Positions 7,644-13,622 of a stretch of DNA of 13,622 nt are shown piece after piece. Each line of letters opens with the position of its first letter. Within the stretch, counting starts at the first letter, position 1. The stretch is from Chloroflexota bacterium. GTDB lineage: Bacteria; Chloroflexota; Anaerolineae; Aggregatilineales; Phototrophicaceae. The position numbers and the translations under genes were made by a program. The stretch lies in NCBI GenBank assembly GCA_003242205.1, contig QGUR01000105.1, forward strand, positions 1 to 13,622. The letters are read 5' to 3'. Under the pieces are notes generated by a model, which worked only from the letters and a program-made list of their open reading frames with translations, searched no databases and had not been told where the DNA came from.

Positions 7644-8295
7644 TCCCGCTTCGCGGTTCGATTGTTTGGGCGCGTAGCATGCCCCGAATGCGGTCGGCGA
7701 CCATATCAATGGCGACCATGTTGAAGCCGCCTTCCGGCACGATGACGTCGGCATAGCGCTTGCTTGGCTCGACAAATTCGAGGTGCATCGGCCTGACCGT
7801 CGACAGATACTGTTGGATGACGGACTGCACGGTACGGCCTCGTTCGTTGATGTCGCGTTGCAGGCGGCGGATGAAACGAATGTCGGCGTCGGTATCGACG
7901 AACAGCTTGATGTCGAACAGCGCCCGCAGTTCAGGCTCGGCCAGGATGAGCACACCTTCCACGAGGATGATCGGCTGTGCGGTGACCAACTGTGTTTCCG
8001 GCAGGCGCAGGTCGCGCGTGAAGTCGTAGATGGGGATGGCGACATCCTGCCAGTTTTGAAGCTGTTTGATGTGCTCGATGAGCAGGGGCGTATCCAGCGC
8101 GTGCGGGTGGTCGAAGTTGAGCTTGCCCGATTCGTCTTTCGGGATGGCGTCGATGTCCTTGTAGTAGGCGTCATGTGGAAGGTAGGCAATGTGATGGCTG
8201 CCAACGCGTTCGAGAAGCGCATTGGCAATCGTTGTTTTGCCCGAACCTGTCCCGCCGGCGACGGCAATGGTCACCGGCCGCTGGCGCTCTTTCAA
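7627..8295 (-). CDS. udk: uridine kinase (uridine/cytidine kinase family)
   Basis: A 222-residue P-loop kinase that phosphorylates uridine and cytidine to UMP and CMP in pyrimidine salvage. Walker A is GGTGSGKT (14-21). Other family marks are HDAYYKD after the first strand, NFDHPHALDTPLL, PIYDFTRDLR, PIILVEGVLIL (Walker B strand), FVDTDADIRFIRRLQRDINERGR (lid) and the C-terminal PSKRYADVIVPEGG. The start is taken as TTG 8295, because GGGAGG (8307-8302) lies 6 bases upstream and the residues before it would be encoded by a terminator hairpin and a tRNA gene; GTG at 8274 is too close to the P-loop. The gene begins right after the tRNA-Thr terminator with no own promoter seen, so expression may depend on read-through. 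Its last codons contain the -35 box of the next operon. Confidence 0.95.
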   Translation of the reverse strand: MKERQRPVTIAVAGGTGSGKTTIANALLERVGSHHIAYLPHDAYYKDIDAIPKDESGKLNFDHPHALDTPLLIEHIKQLQNWQDVAIPIYDFTRDLRLPETQLVTAQPIILVEGVLILAEPELRALFDIKLFVDTDADIRFIRRLQRDINERGRTVQSVIQQYLSTVRPMHLEFVEPSKRYADVIVPEGGFNMVAIDMVADRIRGMLRAQTIEPRSGIDAQN

Positions 8296-8312
8296 GTGCA
8301 GCCTCCCGACAG

Positions 8313-8342
8313 AAAAAATGCCCGCACTGAAACTTGCGGGCA
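8313..8342 (-). terminator. intrinsic terminator of tRNA-Thr
   Basis: On the minus strand TGCCCGCA (8342-8335) pairs with TGCGGGCA (8326-8319), an 8-bp GC-rich stem with an 8-base loop, followed by six T (8318-8313). It starts 6 bases after the tRNA discriminator base and ends 5 bases before the udk ribosome site, so it can end tRNA transcription and limit udk expression. Confidence 0.9.
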
Positions 8343-8348
8343 TCGGAG

Positions 8349-8420
8349 AGCCACCCGTGGGAGTTGAACCCACAACCTATCGCTTACGAAGCGATTGCTC
8401 TGCCATTGAGCTAGGGTGGC
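8349..8420 (-). tRNA. tRNA-Thr (anticodon CGU)
   Basis: A 72-base cloverleaf on the minus strand. The acceptor arms GCCACCC and GGGTGGC pair fully, the D-arm is GCTC-AATGGCA-GAGC, and the anticodon arm ATCGC-TTCGTAA-GCGAT carries CGT and reads ACG codons. The variable loop is AGGTT and the T-arm is GTGGG-TTCAACT-CCCAC. The discriminator is U73, and no CCA is encoded after it. It has its own promoter upstream and an intrinsic terminator immediately downstream. Confidence 0.98.
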
Positions 8421-8432
8421 GTTGATGGTGTC

Positions 8433-8461
8433 ATTATAGCAACGGCGCTAGTACCCGGCAA
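8433..8461 (-). promoter_or_regulatory. promoter of tRNA-Thr
   Basis: TTGCCG (8461-8456) and a perfect TATAAT (8438-8433) are 17 bases apart. The -10 box ends 12 bases before the tRNA 5' end, leaving a short leader of about five bases for removal by RNase P. The position is ideal for the tRNA and also makes this the likely source of udk read-through transcripts. Confidence 0.8.
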
Positions 8462-8486
8462 GGGTAAATTCAGCGTTTTCACCCGG

Positions 8487-8522
8487 AAACGCCGGCGAGG
8501 CCCTGCCGGATTTTGGGCGTTT
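8487..8522 (-). terminator. hairpin after purH, possible terminator
   Basis: Starting inside the ancestral purH stop codon, AAACG (8522-8518) can pair with CGTTT (8491-8487), and CCGGC (8509-8505) with GCCGG (8496-8492) around an 8-base loop. One side has an 8-base bulge and only three T close the structure, so this is a weak candidate for the end of the purB-purH transcript. Confidence 0.3.
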
Positions 8523-10058
8523 AGTGCCGGAAATGGCGCACGTTGGTAAAGACCATCGCGATGTTGGCGTCGTCGGCAGCGCGAATCACTTCGTTGTCGC
8601 GAATTGAGCCGCCGGGCTGGATGATCGCCGTAATTCCTGCCGCTGCCGCAACCTGAATGCCGTCGGCGAAAGGAAAGAAAGCGTCGGACGCAGGAACTGC
8701 GCAACGGGCGCGTTAACCCCCTTTTTTAACGCCCAGTTCAAGGGCATCGACCGGGCTGGCAGAACCGCGCCAAAGCCCAAAGTCGCGTTCTGGCTGGCGA
8801 TGACGATGGCGTTGGATTTCACATGCTGGACGCACTTCCAGGCGAATTTCAGCGCTTCATATTCCTCGGTCGACGGCGCGCGCCGCGTGACCACGCGCAG
8901 AGTCGTGCCGGGTGGGTCGCCGATGTCGGGGCGCTGGACGAGCAGGCCGCCATGCACGCTTCGTACTTCCAGTTCGAGCGCGTCAAACCGTCGCGGAATC
9001 GCCAGCAGGCGGCAGTTTTTGCGCCGTTCGCCAAGCAGCGCCAGTGCGGCGTCGGTAAAGCCCGGCGCAGCGATGACTTCGACAAACAGCGCGCCAAGCG
9101 CTTCGACAAAGCCCTCATCAACGGTCTGGTTGACGGCAATGACGCCACCGAACGCGCTGACCGGATCGGATGCTAACGCGCGTGGATAGGCGTCGGCCAG
9201 CGTTTCGCCGGTCGCAATACCGCATGGCGTTAGATGTTTGACAATCGCGACTACCGGCTCGTCAAAGGCGCTTGCTACACGCCATGCGGCGTCGAGATCG
9301 AGGATGTTGTTATATGAAAGCTGTTTGCCGCCCAGCATCGTGCCGCCCAGCGGTCCCACGCCGGCCATCCGGCCATAATACGCTGCGGTTTGATGTGGAT
9401 TCTCGCCGTAGCGCAGGACCTCGATGCGGTGGCCACCCAGCGAGAGGTGTTCGGGCAAGTTCTCGTAATCCAGCCGGGGAGCCATATCTCTGGATAGATA
9501 GGCATGGATGGCCGTGTCATAGTCGCGTGTGTAGGCAAAAGCCTTCATCGCCAGTTCACGGCGCAGCGCCAGATGAATACTGTCGTCTGACTCCAGCGTT
9601 TCGAGGACGGTTCCATAGTCTGCCGGATCGCATACGACCGTGACATTCAGAAAGTTCTTGGCCGCCGCGCGCAGCAGCGCCACGCCACCGATGTCGATCT
9701 GCTCAAGCGCATCCTGAAGCGTCACTTTTTCCTGAGCGACAGTCTCCTGGAAGGGGTAGAGATTGCAGACGACCATCGCAATCGGCGCATAGCCGGCATC
9801 GCGCAGTTCCGCCAGATCGCGTTCGGTATCGCGGGCCAGGATCGCGGCATGGATGGCCGGATGCAGCGTTTTGACCCGACCATCGAGCATTTCCGGCATG
9901 CCCGTCAGTTGTTCGACCGGCGTAACTGCGAGACCTGCTTCACGCAGGGTGCGTTCCGTGCCGCCGCTGGCGACCAGATCCCATCCACGCTCGGCCAACG
10001 CGCGTGCAAAATCGACCAAACCCGTTTTGTCATAAACGCTCAGTAATGCTCGTGGCAT
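8521..10058 (-). CDS. purH: purH, AICAR transformylase/IMP cyclohydrolase, 3' end broken by frameshift and stop
   Basis: Bifunctional enzyme for the last two steps to IMP. The N-terminal MGS-like cyclohydrolase domain (about 1-190) shows ALLSVYDKTG, SGGTERTL and DGRVKTLHPAIHAAILARD. The transformylase domain shows RYGENPHQTAAYYG, GKQLSYNNILDLDAAW, VKHLTPCGIA and SDPVSAFGG. The start ATG 10058 lies 8 bases after the purB stop, with AGGAG 11 bases upstream. The frame as given ends at 8586 after 490 residues, but the last 35 or so are foreign to the family. The expected C-terminus, including DAFFPFADG, AAAAGITAIIQPGGSIRDNE and IAMVFTNVRHFRH, is in the -1 frame and ends at TAA 8523-8521. A base appears missing near 8767-8771, and that frame also has an in-frame TAA near 8715 where the family has Glu. 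The full span of 1538 bases is one short of 513 codons, as expected for one deletion. This is either true inactivation or sequence error. Confidence 0.9.
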
Positions 10059-10066
10059 CGATGGTT

Positions 10067-11482
10067 TCACTCCTGGAGAGCAGGGATACGATGGCGTAAT
10101 TCGGCAGCGAACGCGCGTGCACGCCCCGGAGCGTCGCCGACGTAGGCGCGCGCGTCGAGCAGGGCGCGAATCTGATCGCCGGAGAGATAGCGCCGGAGAA
10201 AATCGCTGGAGACGAGTTGTTCGGCCAGCGGATTCGGCTGCCCCTTGCTGACGGCCGCCCACGCCTCAAGGCTTTGCTCGCGCAGATGCTCGTGTGTTTC
10301 CTGCCGGTTCGCTCCTGCCTTGACCGCGGCCATCAGCACTCGCTCGACAGCGGCGAAAACGCCGAAGCGATCGAGGTTACGCCGCATGGTATCGCTGTCA
10401 AAGCGCAGGCCGGAAACGATGCGCGTGGCGGTTTTCAGCATTTCGTCGGTTGCCAGAAACGCTACCGGCAGCGTTTCGCGCCGGTTGGCCGAGTCGTCGA
10501 GCGTGCGCTCCAGCGCTGAAAGCGCAGCGTTCTGCCAGGCGACGCCCACCTGTGCCTCGACAATTCGGGCCAGACTATCGATTTTTTCCGACTGAATGGG
10601 ATTGCGCTTGAACGGCATGGCCGATGATCCGACCTGCGCTGCGCCGAACGGCTCAGACCACTCGCCGATAGCGGGCGATTGCAGCAGGCGAATATCGAGC
10701 GCGAGTTTATGCAGGCTGGCGGCGAGGCCGGACAGCCCGCTTAGCACCTGCCAGTCCTGCCGGCGCGGGTATGTCTGTGACGCAATGGGGAAGGGCGTCA
10801 GGCCAAGTAGCTGCATCACGCGCGCTTCCAACTGCGCGGCGGTATAGCCGGTTCCTGCCAGCAGTTCGGCGTAAGAGGCCGCCGTGCCGACCGCGCCTTT
10901 CAGACCTTTGCCACGCACGTTGTCGCGAAGGGCTTGCAACCCGGCGTAATCGGCAGCCAGATCCTGAGCATAGAGCGCCAGCCGGTAGCCAATGGTTGTC
11001 GGCTCCGCCGGTTGGATATGCGTAAACGCCATGACGACGTCTTCAGCATGGGCTTCGATACGGTCGATGAGCACGTGCAGCAGCCGGGCAAGCGACCTGA
11101 GAATCAGGTCAAGGCTTTCACGGATACGAAGCGCATCGGCATTGTCTTCGATGTCGTTGCTGGTCGCGCCCAGATGGATGATGCCGCCGCCAACCGGGCA
11201 TTGTTCGGCAAAAACCCGTATCTCGGCCATCAGGTCGTGGTGAATCTCGGCCTCGATTTCGTGCGCCCGTACAACGTCGACCGCGTCGACTTGCGTCTCA
11301 AGGTCGCGCACCTGTGCTTCGGTGACCAGCCCGGCATCATACTGCGCGCGCGCCAGCGCCAGCCAGATTTGTCGCCATGTGCGGCGCTTGTGGTGCTCGC
11401 TCCAGATGGCGCGCATGGCGGCGCTGCCGTAGCGCCAGGCAAACGGCGACAGAAACTGCTCGTGCGAGAAGGCGTCAGTCAT
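10067..11482 (-). CDS. purB: adenylosuccinate lyase
   Basis: A 471-residue member of the fumarase/aspartase superfamily. It cleaves SAICAR to AICAR in IMP synthesis and adenylosuccinate to AMP. Seen: an N-terminal SPFAWRYGSAAMRAIWSE segment typical of PurB, the catalytic-site HLGATSNDIEDNA (His103), FTHIQPAEPTTIG (general acid/base His155), and the superfamily signature GSSAMPFKRNP (285-295) with the catalytic Ser loop. ATG 11482 is chosen because homologous sequence begins there and the longer frame would extend through the promoter. No Shine-Dalgarno sequence precedes it, which is odd for this window; the 5' leader is only about 30 bases. PurH follows 8 bases after the stop, and its substrate AICAR is the product of PurB, so the two form an operon. 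Confidence 0.97.
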   Translation of the reverse strand: MTDAFSHEQFLSPFAWRYGSAAMRAIWSEHHKRRTWRQIWLALARAQYDAGLVTEAQVRDLETQVDAVDVVRAHEIEAEIHHDLMAEIRVFAEQCPVGGGIIHLGATSNDIEDNADALRIRESLDLILRSLARLLHVLIDRIEAHAEDVVMAFTHIQPAEPTTIGYRLALYAQDLAADYAGLQALRDNVRGKGLKGAVGTAASYAELLAGTGYTAAQLEARVMQLLGLTPFPIASQTYPRRQDWQVLSGLSGLAASLHKLALDIRLLQSPAIGEWSEPFGAAQVGSSAMPFKRNPIQSEKIDSLARIVEAQVGVAWQNAALSALERTLDDSANRRETLPVAFLATDEMLKTATRIVSGLRFDSDTMRRNLDRFGVFAAVERVLMAAVKAGANRQETHEHLREQSLEAWAAVSKGQPNPLAEQLVSSDFLRRYLSGDQIRALLDARAYVGDAPGRARAFAAELRHRIPALQE

Positions 11483-11518
11483 GGATAGGCAGGGTGAGAA
11501 GGTTAGAAAGACCGTGCC

Positions 11519-11546
11519 ATTATAGCGTGTCCTGCCGTTACGTAAA
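11519..11546 (-). promoter_or_regulatory. promoter of purB-purH
   Basis: TTTACG (11546-11541) and a perfect TATAAT (11524-11519) are 16 bases apart, 36 bases before the purB ATG. An inverted repeat, CCGTT (11535-11539) and AACGG (11545-11549) around ACGTA, covers the -35 box and could be an operator; no known purine repressor site is recognised in it. Confidence 0.75.
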
Positions 11547-11582
11547 CGGAAAATGAGGGCAAGGTAAAAGTGCAGCAATATT

Positions 11583-11608
11583 TTGTGACAAAAATCACAA
11601 TCTGTGAT
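11583..11608 (+). promoter_or_regulatory. Rex-type (or CRP/FNR-type) operator upstream of ndh
   Basis: TTGTGACAAAAATCACAA (11583-11600) is a perfect inverted repeat, TTGTGA-N6-TCACAA. This matches the known Rex operator core TTGTG-N8-CACAA, and Rex is an NADH/NAD+-sensing repressor that in Gram-positive bacteria controls ndh-type genes. A second, overlapping repeat ATCACA-ATC-TGTGAT (11594-11608) adds a third half-site. The palindrome occupies the -35/spacer region of the ndh promoter, as expected for a repressor. TGTGA-N6-TCACA is also the CRP half-site pattern, so a CRP/FNR-family regulator is the alternative. Confidence 0.75.
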
Positions 11609-11613
11609 AGAAT
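11603..11613 (+). promoter_or_regulatory. extended -10 of the ndh promoter
   Basis: TAGAAT (11608-11613) matches five of six -10 positions and is preceded by TG at the extended -10 position (TGATAGAAT). A possible -35, TTGTGA at 11583-11588, is 19 bases upstream and belongs to the operator palindrome, so the extended -10 probably compensates. The leader to the ATG would be about 38 bases. Confidence 0.6.
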
Positions 11614-11657
11614 ATATGTAACGGTATATCCATTAAGACAGGTCAGGAGCGCCGAGC

Positions 11658-13034
11658 ATGACGGAGAGCCGGCAGCACAGGGTTATCATTATTGGCGCGG
11701 GTTTTGGCGGCCTGTACGCCGCCCGCAACCTCGTGAAACAGAATCTGGATGTTCTTGTCATCGACAGGAACAACTACCATACCTTCACGCCGCTTCTGTA
11801 CCAGGTGGCAACCTGCGGTCTGGAACCGGAGGAAATTGCCTATCCGGTACGCGGCATCTTTCGCAACATGCCGGGTTTCCGGTTTCTGGTGGGAGAGGTC
11901 GTGGAGATCAATCCAACCGAACGGTGGGTCGCGGTTCAGACGAATGGTCATGTTCGGCGGGAGCTTTTTGACGATCTGATCCTGGCTGCGGGGAGCGTTA
12001 GCAATACGTTCAATAACGAAAGCGTTGCCCGTTATGGCTTTGGCCTCAAGGATCTGTCCGATGCGGTTCGGCTTCGCAATCATATCCTGCGGCAGTTTGA
12101 ACGCGCTGCCTGGACGAGCGATCCCGACGAACGTCGCGCGCTGACCACCATGGTCGTGGTCGGCGGCGGGCCGACCGGGCTGGAAATGGCGGGCGCGTTG
12201 TACGAGTTATACGACCGCGTGCTACGCAAGGAATATGACTTTCTGCGCGATCTCAAGGTGCGGGTCGTGCTGGTCGAGGCTGTCGACCGCCTGCTGCTGC
12301 CATTTCCCGAACGGCTCCAGCAGGCTGCTCTCGAACAGGTTAGAGACGTAGGTATCGAGGTGATCCTCGGCAACCCGGTTGCCGAGGTCAGCGAGCGGGA
12401 AGTACGGCTGAAGGATGGAACGACCATCGCCAGCCATACCCTCGTCTGGGCTGCAGGCGTCAAGGCGTCGCCACTGGCCGAAATGCTGGCCGTGCCCCTC
12501 AAGCCCGGTGGCCGGGTACCCGTTCATCCAACGCTGGAAGTCATCGGCCATAAGGGTATCTACGTCGTCGGCGATATGGCCTGGTTGGAAGACGAAAAGG
12601 GCGCACCGTACCCGATGCTGATTCCGGTAGCCAAGCAGCAAGGGATTCTGGCGGCGCGTAATATTCTGCGCCGCCTGCGCGGGGAAGCGCAGCAGCCATT
12701 CCACTATCACGACCGTGGCATCATGGCGACCATTGGCCGCAGCCGCGCCGTCGCCTGGATTTACAACCGTATTCCATTGCGAGGGTTTGTGGCGTGGCTG
12801 GCATGGCTCGGTTTGCATCTCATTGCGCTCATGGGGTTCAGAAATCGCGCCAATGTCTTTATCAACTGGGTCTGGAATTACCTCCACTATGGCGCACCCG
12901 TGCGGCTGATACTGGAAATTCCGCCCGACAAGCAACATGCTGGCCGCGAGGCTTTGGCCTTGGCCGGCGAAGTTCCTGATGGCGTAGCGGACGAAGCGAA
13001 GCCGGTGATGCCCGAAGCCATCCTTCACGGATAA
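11658..13034 (+). CDS. ndh: type II NADH dehydrogenase (NDH-2), NAD(P)/FAD-dependent oxidoreductase
   Basis: A 458-residue flavoprotein that passes electrons from NADH to quinone at the inner face of the membrane without pumping protons. The FAD Rossmann motif is VIIIGAGFGGLYAARNL (GAGFGG 13-18). The family-typical YHTFTPLLYQVATCGLEPEEIAYPVR follows at 40-65, the NADH-binding motif is VVVGGGPTGLEMAGAL (GGGPTG 169-174), then VWAAGVKASPL, the second FAD motif IYVVGDMAWLED (301-312) and PMLIPVAKQQG near the quinone site. A hydrophobic C-terminal segment, FVAWLAWLGLHLIALMGF (377-394), and the amphipathic tail fit membrane anchoring. AGGAG ends 8 bases before ATG 11658. It is divergent from purB, has its own promoter with a Rex-type operator, and ends at an intrinsic terminator, so it is a single-gene unit probably tuned to NADH/NAD+. 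Confidence 0.95.
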   Translation: MTESRQHRVIIIGAGFGGLYAARNLVKQNLDVLVIDRNNYHTFTPLLYQVATCGLEPEEIAYPVRGIFRNMPGFRFLVGEVVEINPTERWVAVQTNGHVRRELFDDLILAAGSVSNTFNNESVARYGFGLKDLSDAVRLRNHILRQFERAAWTSDPDERRALTTMVVVGGGPTGLEMAGALYELYDRVLRKEYDFLRDLKVRVVLVEAVDRLLLPFPERLQQAALEQVRDVGIEVILGNPVAEVSEREVRLKDGTTIASHTLVWAAGVKASPLAEMLAVPLKPGGRVPVHPTLEVIGHKGIYVVGDMAWLEDEKGAPYPMLIPVAKQQGILAARNILRRLRGEAQQPFHYHDRGIMATIGRSRAVAWIYNRIPLRGFVAWLAWLGLHLIALMGFRNRANVFINWVWNYLHYGAPVRLILEIPPDKQHAGREALALAGEVPDGVADEAKPVMPEAILHG

Positions 13035-13064
13035 CGACAGGACATGCCGGGCGTGTTCGTGGTT

Positions 13065-13101
13065 GCCCCTCTGTCTTATGCGGCAGAGGGGCGTTTGTTT
13101 T
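13065..13101 (+). terminator. intrinsic terminator after ndh
   Basis: GCCCCTCTG (13065-13073) pairs exactly with CAGAGGGGC (13084-13092) around a 10-base loop, followed by TTTGTTTT (13094-13101). It lies 31 bases after the ndh stop. Confidence 0.9.
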
Positions 13102-13151
13102 GTCGCTGCGGATCCCCGGCGCACCTGATGCCGTTGTAGCCGGTTTGCGAT

Positions 13152-13157
13152 TATACT
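13152..13157 (+). promoter_or_regulatory. possible -10 box of the VOC-protein gene
   Basis: TATACT matches five of six -10 positions and would give a leader of about 34 bases before ATG 13198. No good -35 box is found at 16-18 bases upstream. A promoter is needed here because an intrinsic terminator closes the preceding gene. Confidence 0.4.
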
Positions 13158-13197
13158 CACCGCTACTTTACATCGATCAACTGGAGAGGGACGGTCT

Positions 13198-13622
13198 ATG
13201 CAAAATCAATCGAGTCGCCTGCCGGATTTCACGCGTATGGGGCCGGTCACGCTGGCCGTGGCCGATCTTGAGCGCTCGATCAATTTCTATACCGGCCCTC
13301 TGGGCATGACGCTGCTTGGCACGTCTGGCGATACCCACGCGCGCGCATCCGTCGGCGTGGCTGGCCGGCCATTACTTCATCTTCAGGAACGGCGGAACGT
13401 GCGCCCTCAACCGAACTTCAGCACCGGCTTATACCATGTTGCCATTCTCGTGCCGTCGCGTTCCGATCTTGGCCGGGTGCTGATCAATCTGGCCCGGCAC
13501 GATTATCGCCTGCAGGGAGCATCGGACCATCTGGTGAGCGAGGCGCTGTATCTGGGGGACCCGGAGGCAAATGTCCTGGAGTTTTCTCGTGACCGCCTCC
13601 CCATCAAATGGCGTTGGAGGGG
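13198..13622 (+). CDS. VOC-family (glyoxalase/CatE-like) protein, N-terminal part (runs off right edge)
   Basis: The frame starts at ATG 13198 after GGAGAGGG (13182-13189) and stays open for 141 codons to the window edge. The first half reads MGPVTLAVADLERSINFYTGPLGMTLLG in its key region (14-41), the usual first beta-alpha-beta unit of a vicinal-oxygen-chelate fold. TGLYHVAILVPSR (77-88) and GASDHLVSEALYLGDPEANVLEFSRDR (107-133) follow the pattern of CatE/YfiE-type ring-cleaving dioxygenases and related proteins (COG2514). Candidate metal ligands are His80 and Glu128; the histidine often seen in the first strand is replaced by Thr19 (GPVTL), so metal binding and dioxygenase activity are uncertain. 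CatE-like proteins have a second VOC domain, which would lie beyond the window. Confidence 0.85.
   Translation, partial: MQNQSSRLPDFTRMGPVTLAVADLERSINFYTGPLGMTLLGTSGDTHARASVGVAGRPLLHLQERRNVRPQPNFSTGLYHVAILVPSRSDLGRVLINLARHDYRLQGASDHLVSEALYLGDPEANVLEFSRDRLPIKWRWR

Noticed and set aside
8296..8373. Longer uridine kinase start at ATG 8373 (or ATG 8343)
   Set aside because: These codons lie in the tRNA-Thr gene and its terminator; TTG 8295 has GGGAGG at the right spacing.
8700..8760. A slippery heptamer A-AAA-AAG in purH (minus strand, near 8728-8722), suggesting programmed -1 frameshifting
   Set aside because: The -1 frame meets TAA within a few codons after the heptamer, and the family-like sequence in that frame already starts before the heptamer, so slippage there cannot restore full-length PurH.
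10059..10262. Longer purH start at 10262
   Set aside because: The extra part overlaps the purB coding region in another frame and has no family similarity; ATG 10058 matches the normal PurH N-terminus.
11483..11578. Longer purB start at 11578
   Set aside because: It would include the -10 and -35 boxes of the purB promoter and has no similarity to PurB N-termini.
1..13622. CRISPR array, insertion sequence, integrase or toxin-antitoxin pair
   Set aside because: No regularly spaced repeats, transposase-like frames with terminal repeats, or small paired genes were seen; the only mobile or defence hint is the partial mrr gene.

Overview
The window reads as a chromosome segment of a GC-rich bacterium, most likely a member of Chloroflexota. 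This placement is an inference. It rests on a T-box leader controlling a valine tRNA-ligase operon, a type II NADH dehydrogenase with a Rex-type operator, and the overall look of the proteins. No 16S or other decisive marker is present. Most genes are housekeeping genes. The left 700 bases are visibly richer in A+T and hold the start of an Mrr-type restriction gene.

Layout, left to right. (1) Bases 1-190 (minus) are the N-terminal 63 codons of an Mrr-family endonuclease, cut by the window edge. Bases 191-829 are a mostly non-coding, AT-rich stretch. (2) Bases 830-3769 (plus) encode a 979-residue XdhD-like molybdenum hydroxylase. Its N-terminal ferredoxin-like domain has lost all eight [2Fe-2S] cysteines, while the molybdenum domain looks intact. 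A 14-bp inverted repeat separates it from the convergent next gene. (3) Bases 7643-3869 (minus) are one regulated unit: a promoter inside the end of udk, a full T-box leader with probable GUC (Val) specifier and terminator, a SAM-dependent methyltransferase, then valS. (4) Bases 8461-7627 (minus) hold a promoter, tRNA-Thr(CGU), an intrinsic terminator and, starting just after that terminator, a uridine kinase gene with a TTG start. (5) Bases 11546-8521 (minus) are the purine operon purB-purH, read from a clear sigma-70 type promoter. The 3' end of purH carries a frameshift and a nonsense codon. (6) Bases 11583-13101 (plus), divergent from purB, hold an ndh gene whose promoter overlaps a perfect TTGTGA-N6-TCACAA palindrome, followed by an intrinsic terminator. 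(7) Bases 13198-13622 (plus) are the first 141 codons of a CatE-like VOC-family (glyoxalase fold) protein, open at the window edge.

How the parts fit: purB and purH are consecutive late steps towards IMP and AMP, udk salvages uridine, and the XdhD-like protein belongs to a family linked to purine interconversion, so nucleotide metabolism is a loose theme. Control is mostly visible at RNA or promoter level: uncharged tRNA-Val for the methyltransferase-valS operon, probably the NADH/NAD+ ratio for ndh, and probably terminator read-through for udk. The points most worth following are the cysteine-free iron-sulfur domain of the molybdenum enzyme, a methyltransferase gene inserted between a valine T-box and valS, the redox operator on ndh, and the damaged 3' end of purH.
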